Notes: generated by a model not told the origin, from the sequence alone. Shown: positions 1-5,511, counted from the stretch's first letter. The stretch is 6,106 bases of DNA from an uncultured Clostridia bacterium (GCA_945910715.1 CAMDZU010000088.1:1-6106), one strand, 5' to 3'. Numbers and translations: made by a program.

Positions 1-764
1 AATTTTCAACAATCCCCGGCGTTAAGGAAGATGTAACTGAAATTATCCTGAATGTTAAGGGTTTAATCGCAAAAATGTACGGTGAAAGCCCCAAGACAGT
101 TTATATTGAAGCGGAAGGTGAATGTGAAGTCACAGCCGGCGACATCAAGACCGACAGCGAAATCGAAATTCTTGACCCCGGTATGCATATCGCCACATTA
201 AGCGCAGGAGCAAAGCTCTATATGGAGCTTACCTTCGACAGAGGCAGAGGCTATGTTTCTGCTGAGAAGAACAAGCAGATGCTCCAGCCTGTAATCGGCG
301 TTATTGCTGTTGACAGCATTTACACACCTGTTTTAAAGGTAAATTACACAGTTGAAAACACTCGTGTAGGTCAGAGAACAGACTACGACAAGCTTACAAT
401 CGAGGTCTGGACAGACGGAACAATTTCCGCTAAGGAAGCTGTTTCCTACGCTGCAAAGATTTTAAGCGAGCACCTTGCACTGTTCGTTGACCTGTCAGAC
501 GAGTCAACTCAGCCTGAGCTTATGGCTGAAAAGGACGACAAGAGCAAGGACAAGATTCTTGAAATGACAATCGAAGACCTTGACCTGTCGGTACGTTCCT
601 TCAACTGCTTAAAGCGTGCAGGAATCAACACCGTTGACGACCTTATCAACAAGTCCCAGGACGATATGATGAAAGTACGCAACCTTGGTAAGAAGTCATT
701 CGAGGAAGTAAGAGCAAAGCTCATTTCTCTCGGATTTGACCTTGCAGCCGGAGATGAAAACTAA
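1..764 (+). CDS. rpoA: DNA-directed RNA polymerase subunit alpha (3' part, 5' end outside window)
   Basis: This is the alpha subunit, whose N-terminal domain dimerises to start core RNA polymerase assembly and whose C-terminal domain contacts UP-element DNA and activators. The reading frame is open from base 3 ([11 protein letters not shown]), upstream of the first ATG at 75, so the gene enters from the left; about 253 residues are visible and roughly the first 60 are missing by comparison with E. coli RpoA. Recognisable parts are the RGRGYVSA and [11 protein letters not shown] segments of the N-terminal domain, an acidic/lysine-rich linker, and the C-terminal domain [14 protein letters not shown] followed by [10 protein letters not shown]. 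The arginine encoded at 594-596 matches the DNA-contacting Arg265 of E. coli, and the NLGKKS loop also contacts DNA in that family. The stop is TAA at 762-764. rplQ follows 41 bases later, the usual order at the end of the alpha operon. Identification is essentially certain. Confidence 0.98.
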   Translation, partial: FSTIPGVKEDVTEIILNVKGLIAKMYGESPKTVYIEAEGECEVTAGDIKTDSEIEILDPGMHIATLSAGAKLYMELTFDRGRGYVSAEKNKQMLQPVIGVIAVDSIYTPVLKVNYTVENTRVGQRTDYDKLTIEVWTDGTISAKEAVSYAAKILSEHLALFVDLSDESTQPELMAEKDDKSKDKILEMTIEDLDLSVRSFNCLKRAGINTVDDLINKSQDDMMKVRNLGKKSFEEVRAKLISLGFDLAAGDEN

Positions 765-765
765 T

Positions 766-789
766 TGACATATAATTATTATATTGTCA
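766..789 (+). other. AU-rich hairpin between rpoA and rplQ
   Basis: TGACA-TATAA (766-775) can pair with TTATA-T-TGTCA (779-789), leaving one bulged T at 784 and a three-base loop. It ends one base before the rplQ ribosome binding site. It has no following U-run, so it is not a terminator. The TTGACA and TATAAT hexamers here touch each other with no spacer, so they do not make a promoter. It may be an mRNA processing or stability element, or chance in an AT-rich spacer. Confidence 0.35.
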
Positions 790-805
790 GAAAGGAGAAA
801 CCACA

Positions 806-1144
806 ATGGCAATGAGAAAACTGGGTAGAACCAGCGACCATAGAAAGGCTATGCTGAGAGCTATGGTAACATTCTTACTTGAAAACGGCAAGATTGAAAC
901 CACAGTTACAAGAGCTAAGGAAGTTCGCAGCGAGGCTGAAAAGATGATTACACTTGGCAAGAACACAGACCTTCATTCAAAGCGTCAGGTTTATGCCTAT
1001 GTAACAAAGGAGGCAGTTTCCAAGAAGCTGTTCGACGAAATCGCTCCAAAGTACGCTGACAAGAACGGCGGCTACACAAGAATTATCAAGATCGGACCAC
1101 GCCGCGGCGACGCTGCTGAAATGGCAATTATTGAACTTGTTTAA
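806..1144 (+). CDS. rplQ: 50S ribosomal protein L17
   Basis: L17 (bL17) is a structural protein of the large ribosomal subunit near the polypeptide exit region. The 112-residue product begins [17 protein letters not shown], carries the family core [20 protein letters not shown] near residues 32-51, and ends with the conserved GGYTRI and [15 protein letters not shown] segments. The length fits Gram-positive L17 proteins, which lack the longer tail seen in some other bacteria. The start is set by a strong AAAGGAG at 791-797, eight bases before ATG. It follows rpoA in the same operon and is its last gene, as shown by the terminator beginning 15 bases after the stop. It is probably co-transcribed with rpoA, since no separate promoter is convincing in the 41-base gap. 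Confidence 0.98.
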   Translation: MAMRKLGRTSDHRKAMLRAMVTFLLENGKIETTVTRAKEVRSEAEKMITLGKNTDLHSKRQVYAYVTKEAVSKKLFDEIAPKYADKNGGYTRIIKIGPRRGDAAEMAIIELV

Positions 1145-1159
1145 TTCCATAAAAATAAG

Positions 1160-1187
1160 AAAGACGGGATTTTGTCCCGTCTTTTTT
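1160..1187 (+). terminator. Intrinsic terminator of the rpoA-rplQ operon, probably bidirectional
   Basis: A perfect 10-bp stem, AAAGACGGGA (1160-1169) with TCCCGTCTTT (1175-1184), closes a five-base loop, and the strand continues in Ts to 1187. Read on the - strand the same stem is followed by TTATTTTT, so it can also end the leftward unit of the dehydrogenase and small ORFs. The convergent arrangement supports a shared terminator. Confidence 0.93.
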
Positions 1188-1356
1188 ATTTGCAGATTTT
1201 AATTATACTGTTCAGTTTGATAATAACTGTGTAGTCTTTGTTCGGTTTAAGCTCATCATATTGCAGAAAGGAACAGCCTAAAGTGTGGATTTTGTCTGAG
1301 CCATCATAGCAGCAGTCAACACTGTAATTTTTAACGAATATGGTTTTTGAGCGCAT
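1186..1356 (-). CDS. Possible small protein of 56 residues, unknown function
   Basis: An ATG-to-TAA reading frame encodes a 56-residue product starting MRSKTIFVKNYSVDCCYDG and ending NSIIKICK. It starts five bases after the stop of the 49-residue membrane protein gene and ends exactly at the edge of the shared terminator stem, so it would fill the last gap of the leftward transcription unit. It has no predicted membrane segment or signal peptide. It holds four cysteines (residues 15, 16, 28, 55), a run of charged residues in QYDELKPNKDY, and otherwise a soluble-looking composition with alternating hydrophobic residues suggestive of beta strands. No strong ribosome binding site is visible, only a weak GCGGA about ten bases upstream. 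I do not recognise the family. The position supports coding, but an ORF this short could arise by chance, and codon use is more AT-rich than in the neighbours. Confidence 0.4.
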   Translation of the reverse strand: MRSKTIFVKNYSVDCCYDGSDKIHTLGCSFLQYDELKPNKDYTVIIKLNSIIKICK

Positions 1357-1361
1357 TGAAT

Positions 1362-1511
1362 TTAATCCGCTGTGTTTGGTAATTCTTTTTTAACAACGTG
1401 AATTGTACGTTTCCGACCCTTGTAAAATAATTCTGTCATAACAAAGGCAATAAACAGAACGACAATTACGACCACAATGGCTGTCTGAATAATCTGTCCC
1501 AAATCGTCCAT
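1362..1511 (-). CDS. Small single-pass membrane protein, 49 residues
   Basis: The product begins MDDLGQIIQTAIVVVIVVL. It has one hydrophobic helix at about residues 8-27, then the basic cluster KGRKR and a short polar tail ending KKELPNTAD. By the positive-inside rule the tail should be cytoplasmic and the short acidic N-terminus outside. The ATG lies one base after the TGA of the dehydrogenase gene (TGA-T-ATG), with no clear ribosome binding site of its own, so translation is probably by coupling to or re-initiation after the dehydrogenase. The frame stays open upstream to 1649, but that extension runs antiparallel in frame through the dehydrogenase coding sequence and has no supporting signal. 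I do not know the family. It could be a membrane anchor, a regulator of a larger membrane protein, or a poorly conserved orphan; its link to the dehydrogenase is positional only. Confidence 0.65.
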   Translation of the reverse strand: MDDLGQIIQTAIVVVIVVLFIAFVMTELFYKGRKRTIHVVKKELPNTAD

Positions 1512-1512
1512 A

Positions 1513-2463
1513 TCAAACCGCCACGTTATTCTGCGTTCTGCCCTCAAGGAAGGCTTTGATGTTATCCTCCACAATGCCCATAAGCCGTTCTCTTGTTTCA
1601 AGTCCGGCCCATGCAACGTGAGGGGTAATAATGCAGTTTGGCGCACCAAGCAGCTTGCAGTCTGCGCTCATTGGCTCCCTTTCAAGCACGTCAATTCCTG
1701 CGCCCATAATTTTTCCGCTGTCAAGGGCTTCACGGAGCGCTGTTTCGTCAATAACAGCTCCTCTTGCGGTGTTGATTATGAGAGCGTTGTGCTTTACCTT
1801 TTCAAAGGCGGCTTTGTTCATCAGCTTGTTTGTCTGAGGGGTAAGAGGGCAATGGAAGGTGATAATATCCGACTTTTCAAGCAGCTCGTCAAAGGAAACA
1901 AACTCAACGTCCTTGTTGTCCGAGGGCGTTCTTGTGTTTACAAGCACCTTCATATTAAAGGCGAGAGCGATTCTGGCAACCTGCTTTCCAATGCTGCCAA
2001 AGCCAACAATGCCGATAGTCTTGTCTTTCAGCTCGCCAATAGGCAAGGGGAAATAGGAAAAGGTCTTGCTTTTGACACAGTCACCCTCCGCAACGGTTTT
2101 GTTGTATTCGCAAACCCTGTTGTAATGCTCTAAAATCAGCGCAAAGGTGTGCTGTGCAACTCCGTCGGTTGAGTAAGCGGGAGCGTTGCACACCGCAATC
2201 CCGTGAGCCTTTGCATACTCAATGTCAACATTGTTGTAGCCCGTGGCAAAAAGCCCGATATATTTCAAGGTAGGGCAAGCCGCCATTGTTTCGGCGGTTA
2301 TGACCGTTTTGTTGCAGATTATCATTTCGGCGCCTCTGATTCGCTCGTCCAGCTTTTCGGGGGGAGTAAGGTCGTAGCGGATAACAGTGCCGTATTTTGC
2401 AAGGCTTGAAAAGCTGATGTCGCCTTTGGTTACGGTTGCGCTGTCTGTAATAACGATTTTCAT
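1513..2463 (-). CDS. D-isomer-specific 2-hydroxyacid dehydrogenase (glycerate dehydrogenase / hydroxypyruvate reductase-like)
   Basis: A cytoplasmic NAD(P)-dependent enzyme that interconverts a 2-keto acid and a D-2-hydroxy acid; hydroxypyruvate/D-glycerate or glyoxylate/glycolate are the likely substrates by overall resemblance, but specificity cannot be fixed from sequence. The 316-residue length is normal for the family. The substrate-side half contains LFATGYNNVD (71-80) and NAPAYSTDGVAQHTF. The nucleotide-binding Rossmann core has GFGSIG at 154-159. The catalytic trio is visible as Arg234 (NTARGAVIDE), Glu263 (DVLEREP) and His282 (TPHVAWAG), with the same Arg-Glu spacing as E. coli SerA. 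There is no ACT or other C-terminal domain, so it is not a full-length SerA. After the second strand of the Rossmann fold the sequence is VLVNTRT, without the acidic residue typical of NAD-specific enzymes, so NADPH use is possible. The start is supported by GAGGA at 2471-2475, seven bases before ATG, and by the promoter just upstream. Confidence 0.93.
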   Translation of the reverse strand: MKIVITDSATVTKGDISFSSLAKYGTVIRYDLTPPEKLDERIRGAEMIICNKTVITAETMAACPTLKYIGLFATGYNNVDIEYAKAHGIAVCNAPAYSTDGVAQHTFALILEHYNRVCEYNKTVAEGDCVKSKTFSYFPLPIGELKDKTIGIVGFGSIGKQVARIALAFNMKVLVNTRTPSDNKDVEFVSFDELLEKSDIITFHCPLTPQTNKLMNKAAFEKVKHNALIINTARGAVIDETALREALDSGKIMGAGIDVLEREPMSADCKLLGAPNCIITPHVAWAGLETRERLMGIVEDNIKAFLEGRTQNNVAV

Positions 2464-2497
2464 TTTTTTATCCTCATTTCGGTTTCACTATTGAATA

Positions 2498-2526
2498 ATT
2501 TTAGCACAATTATTTATTTTAGTCAA
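2498..2526 (-). promoter_or_regulatory. Sigma-A-type promoter for the dehydrogenase unit
   Basis: On the - strand, TTGACT (2526-2521) and TAAAAT (2503-2498) are separated by exactly 17 bases, and TGC just before the -10 gives an extended -10 (TGnTAAAAT). Only one base differs from consensus in each hexamer. Initiation would fall near 2491, giving a leader of about 28 bases that includes the GAGGA ribosome binding site. No operator or riboswitch fits in so short a leader. Expression is probably constitutive and strong unless a repressor binds over the promoter. Confidence 0.88.
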
Positions 2527-2527
2527 C

Positions 2528-2566
2528 AAAAAAACACTCTGAGCAAATCAATGCTCAGAGTGTTTT
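2528..2566 (-). terminator. Intrinsic terminator of the sigma/anti-sigma unit
   Basis: AAAACACTCTGAGCA (2531-2545) pairs perfectly with TGCTCAGAGTGTTTT (2552-2566), a 15-bp stem with a six-base loop. Leftward transcription leaves it through a run of seven Ts (2534-2528). It begins two bases after the stop of the anti-sigma-like gene, and its T-run ends one base before the -35 box of the next promoter. Confidence 0.95.
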
Positions 2567-2568
2567 CA

Positions 2569-4074
2569 TTATTTCAGCGCCGCAGTAAATTCAGCGTAAG
2601 CCGAAGGGTCAAATTCAAAGGGAATGTATCCGCCGTAATTCACGTTGAAAACCGCAATTCCCGTGCTGTAAACGGTAAAATCCCATGTATCAAAGCAGAC
2701 ATTCACATAGCTGAATTCGTCTGCCGAAATGCTGTAATCCTCAATCATCACGGCGGAATTGCTCAGCTTTTTCAGTGCGTTAAACAGCTTTTGGCTTTCA
2801 ATTTCCTCAGGCTCGGTTGATTCCTCGGAATCGTCTGCATAAATAAAATATTGGGTCATAATCATTGCAGAATTTTCAGAGAAATTCTGCTTGCAGAAAT
2901 TTTCCACAATGCTCAGATATTCGGCATAGGATTTCACCTGATTGAGCTTTTCGCCTATGAAAAATTCCTCGCTGATTGTGCCGTAAATATCGGTTACAGC
3001 CTCGAAATAAACGTTGCTGTTATAATAGGTGGAAAATCTGATTATGCCGTTTTTGAAAATGCGGATAATTCCGTAATCGGTAAGCACCTCGAAGCTTGCA
3101 GCTCCCTTCAATTCAACAGTCGGAGCAGCCGTTACCTTAGCATTACCGTTTTCCTCCAGAACAGCCATTAAACGGGCTGAAAGCACGTTTTCGCTTGTAT
3201 ATGGGCAATCCTCCGAAATATCGTAGCTGCCCACATAAATCCACGGCTCTGCGGCTGAGTTAAGCAGGTCTGGGTTAACAAGCAGGTCGTTAAAGGTTTT
3301 CCAATCTGACATAGGAACTGCAAATTCGGGCAGAAATATTTCTTCGTTATCCCCTGTATCTTCGTCTAAGTCTGCGTCATTGTCTGAATCTTCGGGAGCG
3401 CAGTCGTCCGCATCATCAAAGTATTCGTCCTCGTCGTCATTATCTTCAACCACAACATCTTCATCCTCATCGTAGGATGGATCGTCATCGGCTGAATCGG
3501 CTTCCACGCTGTCGGCAATTTCATTGATTTCCGTGGTGGTAACGGCATTGGTAATTTCGGTTGTCAAAGCGCCCTCATCAGGCTCCATGTCGGCAGATTG
3601 GTTTTCATAATCTGTTTCCGAATCTGCGGAAGCGCTTTCCAAAGTTTCGTCAAGCTCTTCATCAAGTGCAGCTTCATAGTCGAATTCTTCGTTTTTCTCC
3701 GCAAAATCAGCGGTGGAAAAACCGCCTGCTGTTGTTTCGGCAACAATCGAGCCTCCTGCGGCATCGCCATTGAAGTCAATGCTTTCTTCGGCAATGCTTA
3801 TTCCGTCCAATCCGTTTTCGGCGGTGGAGGTGGCTGTTTCAAGAATATTTCCTGCCGCAAATGGGATTGCTATTGCGGCGCCGATAACAAGTATTGCTCC
3901 TGCGGCAACAGCGCCGTATTTTACAAACCAGTTGGTTTTTGCAATTTTTATGTGCTGTTCATTCCGGGTGGGATTGTTTATTTCCGCCTGCATTTTTTCG
4001 GCAAGTGCCTTGAGAAAATCGGGGTCGGGAGATAAATTTTGATTATCTTTTCTGTATTCGTCTTTAAATGTCAT
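2569..4074 (-). CDS. Probable membrane-bound anti-sigma factor with acidic linker and extracytoplasmic sensor-like domain
   Basis: The 501-residue product probably holds the adjacent ECF sigma factor inactive at the membrane. Residues 1-50 form a charged cytoplasmic segment (MTFKDEYRKD, then LSPDPDFLKALAEKM) of the kind that opens clostridial anti-sigma-like proteins. A single helix spans about 53-78 (GAVAAGAILVIGAAIAIPF). Residues 80-250 are low-complexity and strongly acidic: 30 of the 51 residues from 196 to 246 are Asp or Glu, and no Lys, Arg or His occurs from 128 to 258. Residues 260-501 look folded and appear to hold two similar halves. Four cysteines (225, 290, 394, 460) would lie outside the cell. 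The ATG at 4074 is chosen because CTCCTT (4084-4089, AAGGAG on the coding strand) sits nine bases upstream; the TTG at 4083 abuts that site. The gene overlaps the sigma stop by 11 bases, indicating coupled translation. No zinc-binding HxxxCxxC anti-sigma motif is present, so the role rests on gene context and topology. Confidence 0.8.
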   Translation of the reverse strand: MTFKDEYRKDNQNLSPDPDFLKALAEKMQAEINNPTRNEQHIKIAKTNWFVKYGAVAAGAILVIGAAIAIPFAAGNILETATSTAENGLDGISIAEESIDFNGDAAGGSIVAETTAGGFSTADFAEKNEEFDYEAALDEELDETLESASADSETDYENQSADMEPDEGALTTEITNAVTTTEINEIADSVEADSADDDPSYDEDEDVVVEDNDDEDEYFDDADDCAPEDSDNDADLDEDTGDNEEIFLPEFAVPMSDWKTFNDLLVNPDLLNSAAEPWIYVGSYDISEDCPYTSENVLSARLMAVLEENGNAKVTAAPTVELKGAASFEVLTDYGIIRIFKNGIIRFSTYYNSNVYFEAVTDIYGTISEEFFIGEKLNQVKSYAEYLSIVENFCKQNFSENSAMIMTQYFIYADDSEESTEPEEIESQKLFNALKKLSNSAVMIEDYSISADEFSYVNVCFDTWDFTVYSTGIAVFNVNYGGYIPFEFDPSAYAEFTAALK

Positions 4075-4588
4075 CAAAATCAACTCCTTCCAGCTTTTCT
4101 TTCAGCAATTTTCGGGCACGGGCAAGCTGAGTCTTAACCGTATTTTCGCTAAGACCTGTCACGCTGCTTATTTTGTTTATGGGCATATCCTCGTAATAGA
4201 ACAGGTGAATTACCGTCCTGTATTTCGGGGACAGCTCCATTACCGCCTTATAGACGGTGCTGTTCATTTCAATTTGTCGTATCGACTTATCATAATCGCC
4301 CTTGTTCTCGTCAAGCTCCTCGTCTGAAATGTGCTTCTTCCACGACGACATAAGCAGCGACTTTGTACAGTTGATTGTTACCGTAATAAGCCACGCTTTT
4401 CGGTGTTCCTCGTCGGTGTAAGTTTTATCCGCCCTTATGTAACGCAGGAAAACCTCTTGCAGAACGTCGTGTGCGTCAAAGGAATTTCCTACTCTTGAAA
4501 AGGCAAGGCGGTAAACCATATCGGAATAAAATGCAAGTACCTCGTTGAAACTTTCCCGGGTGTTGAGCGACATACCTGTTGCTTCCAT
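4064..4588 (-). CDS. ECF-family RNA polymerase sigma factor
   Basis: An extracytoplasmic-function sigma factor of 174 residues, the usual size for the group. It directs RNA polymerase to a dedicated promoter set. Region 2 covers about 17-84, with DAHDVLQEVFLRYIR (core binding) and HRKAWLITVTINCTKSLL (-10 recognition side). A variable acidic/lysine linker follows at 85-110. Region 4 covers about 112-167 with ELSPKYRTVIHLFYYEDMP and a helix-turn-helix ISSVTGLSENTVKTQLARAR that reads the -35 box. Regions 1 and 3 are absent, as expected for ECF factors. The start at 4588 has a purine-rich AGAGAGGG close upstream at a rather short distance; ATG at 4573 (residue 6) is an alternative. The coding sequence ends GAT-GAC-ATT-TAA, overlapping the ATG of the membrane protein gene, so the two are made together. 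Regulation is probably by that partner, possibly with autoregulation from the 80-base upstream gap. Confidence 0.93.
   Translation of the reverse strand: MEATGMSLNTRESFNEVLAFYSDMVYRLAFSRVGNSFDAHDVLQEVFLRYIRADKTYTDEEHRKAWLITVTINCTKSLLMSSWKKHISDEELDENKGDYDKSIRQIEMNSTVYKAVMELSPKYRTVIHLFYYEDMPINKISSVTGLSENTVKTQLARARKLLKEKLEGVDFDDI
4084..4089 (-). promoter_or_regulatory. Ribosome binding site inside the sigma gene that fixes the anti-sigma start
   Basis: AAGGAG on the - strand lies within the last codons of the sigma gene, nine bases before ATG 4074. It rules out the TTG at 4083, which touches it, and gives an 11-base gene overlap. Confidence 0.85.
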
Positions 4589-4611
4589 ATTCCCTCTCTT
4601 TTTCGCAATTT

Positions 4612-4651
4612 TTTTGCGCCTCTGAACATAACACTATGCAAAGGCGCAAAA
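4612..4651. repeat. Inverted repeat upstream of the sigma gene
   Basis: TTTTGCGCCT (4612-4621) and AGGCGCAAAA (4642-4651) are perfect 10-base inverted copies separated by 20 bases. Leftward RNA crossing it would form a stem followed by As rather than Us, so it does not look like a terminator for the fumarase gene. Centre-to-centre spacing is about 30 bases, near three helical turns, which would suit a dimeric or looping DNA-binding protein. It lies 18 bases after the fumarase stop and 24 bases before the sigma ATG. Confidence 0.6.
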
Positions 4652-4658
4652 GGTTTCG
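4631..4658 (-). promoter_or_regulatory. Possible ECF-type promoter for the sigma/anti-sigma pair
   Basis: CGAAACCTTTT (4658-4648, - strand) resembles the TGAAACCTTTT -35 box of Bacillus-type ECF promoters such as those of SigW and SigV. At 16-17 bases beyond GAAAC lies TAGTGTTA, only loosely like a -10 CGT element. Its distance to the ATG (about 45 bases) is reasonable. This is inference; no good housekeeping promoter was found in the gap, and read-through from fumarase is an alternative. Confidence 0.35.
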
Positions 4659-4668
4659 TTTTTTGAAA

Positions 4669-5511
4669 TTAAATGGTAATTTCAGCGTGCCTTGTAACGT
4701 GGCAGCCGATATTTACCGCCACGGGAAGTCCCGCAATATGTGTGGGGTACTGCTCTATGTTCACATAAAGGGCGGTAACAGTGCCGCCGAAGCCCTGTGA
4801 GCCTATTCCGAGGGCATTTATTCGGTCAAGGCATTTCTGCTCAAGGTCTGCATAAAATGGATCAGGATTGCGCTGCGCTAAATCTCTGCAAAGAGCCTTT
4901 TTGGAAAGGTAAGCGGCATATTCAAAATCGCCGCCGATGCCAACGCCCACAACAATAGGGGGACAGGGATTGCTGCCTGCAACGGAAACTACCTCGGTTA
5001 CAAAGTCAACCACGTCCTCCGCTGTTGAAGATGGGGTGAACATTTTCATCTTGCTCATATTTTCGCTGCCGAAGCCCTTTGGGGCAACCATAATATGCAC
5101 CTTGTCGCCGTCAACAATTCTTGTGTGGATTACGGCAGGAGTGTTGTTATTGGTATTGACACGTCTTAGCGGGTCGCCGACTATTGATAATCTAAGCTTG
5201 CCGTTTACATAGCCCTCCGCAACGCCGCTGTTGATTGCTTCTTCAAGACTGCCGCCCGTAAAGTGTACGTCCTGCCCTATTTCAAGGAAAATAACAGCCA
5301 TTCCCGTGTCCTGACAGATAGGCACATTAAGCTCCTTTGCGGCGTCAATGTTGCGGACAATATCCGCCAGTACGTCCCTGCAAAGGGGGCTTTCCTCCAT
5401 GGGAAGGGCGCTTTCGATTTTCTCCCTCATTCCGCAGGGCAGAAACAGGTTTGCTTTTTCGCAAAGCTGTGCAACGGCGGCTTTTATCTCGTTTACATCA
5501 ATCTCTCTCAT
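4669..5511 (-). CDS. Class I (Fe-S) fumarate hydratase, alpha subunit
   Basis: This subunit carries the 4Fe-4S cluster of class I fumarase, which interconverts fumarate and (S)-malate in the cytoplasm; L(+)-tartrate dehydratase alpha (TtdA) is a close relative and cannot be fully excluded. The 280-residue length matches the separate alpha subunit rather than the fused ~550-residue FumA form. The three expected cluster ligands are Cys66 (PICQDTG), Cys183 (SNPCPPIVVGVGIGG) and Cys270 (NIGCHVTRHAEI). KGFGSENMSKMKM (145-157) and RVNTNNNTPAVIH (117-129) are family landmarks, though from memory relatives more often have Gly at 147 and Asp at 122. The start at 5511 is chosen because GAGGA lies eight bases upstream and the family N-terminus begins here; a longer frame to 5691 only crosses the neighbouring gene. 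It overlaps the upstream membrane protein gene by 14 bases. No beta subunit gene follows, which is unusual. Confidence 0.9.
   Translation of the reverse strand: MREIDVNEIKAAVAQLCEKANLFLPCGMREKIESALPMEESPLCRDVLADIVRNIDAAKELNVPICQDTGMAVIFLEIGQDVHFTGGSLEEAINSGVAEGYVNGKLRLSIVGDPLRRVNTNNNTPAVIHTRIVDGDKVHIMVAPKGFGSENMSKMKMFTPSSTAEDVVDFVTEVVSVAGSNPCPPIVVGVGIGGDFEYAAYLSKKALCRDLAQRNPDPFYADLEQKCLDRINALGIGSQGFGGTVTALYVNIEQYPTHIAGLPVAVNIGCHVTRHAEITI

Noticed and set aside
765..785. TTGACA and TATAAT/TATATT as a promoter for rplQ
   Set aside because: TTGACA touches TATAAT with no spacer, and TATATT is only nine bases away; neither spacing is functional for a sigma-A promoter.
1618..2133. 171-residue + strand reading frame opposite the dehydrogenase
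   Set aside because: It lies entirely antisense to a well-supported dehydrogenase gene, has no ribosome binding site or recognisable motif, and reads as a shadow of the real gene.
2481..2488. GTGAAACC on the - strand as an ECF -35 box before the dehydrogenase
   Set aside because: It is about 20 bases from the ATG, so initiation would fall at or inside the gene, and a near-consensus housekeeping promoter already explains transcription.
3400..3480. Repeated TCGTC/ATCATC-like runs as a microsatellite or CRISPR-like repeat
   Set aside because: They are the complement of Asp/Glu codons of the acidic linker, without regular unit length or spacers.
3366..3794. Met/Thr/Lys-rich - strand frames inside the anti-sigma-like gene
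   Set aside because: Frame-shifted reading of the GAT/GAA-rich linker gives low-complexity nonsense; the real frame has a ribosome binding site, topology and coupled neighbour.
3598..4042. 145- and 109-residue + strand frames opposite the anti-sigma-like gene
   Set aside because: Their Phe/Cys/Gly-rich and Ala/Ser/Pro-rich products reflect the complement of an acidic, alanine-rich coding sequence; no start signals or family features.
4612..4651. Inverted repeat as a terminator for the fumarase gene
   Set aside because: In the leftward direction the stem is followed by a run of As, and the loop is 20 bases long; it lacks the U-run of an intrinsic terminator.
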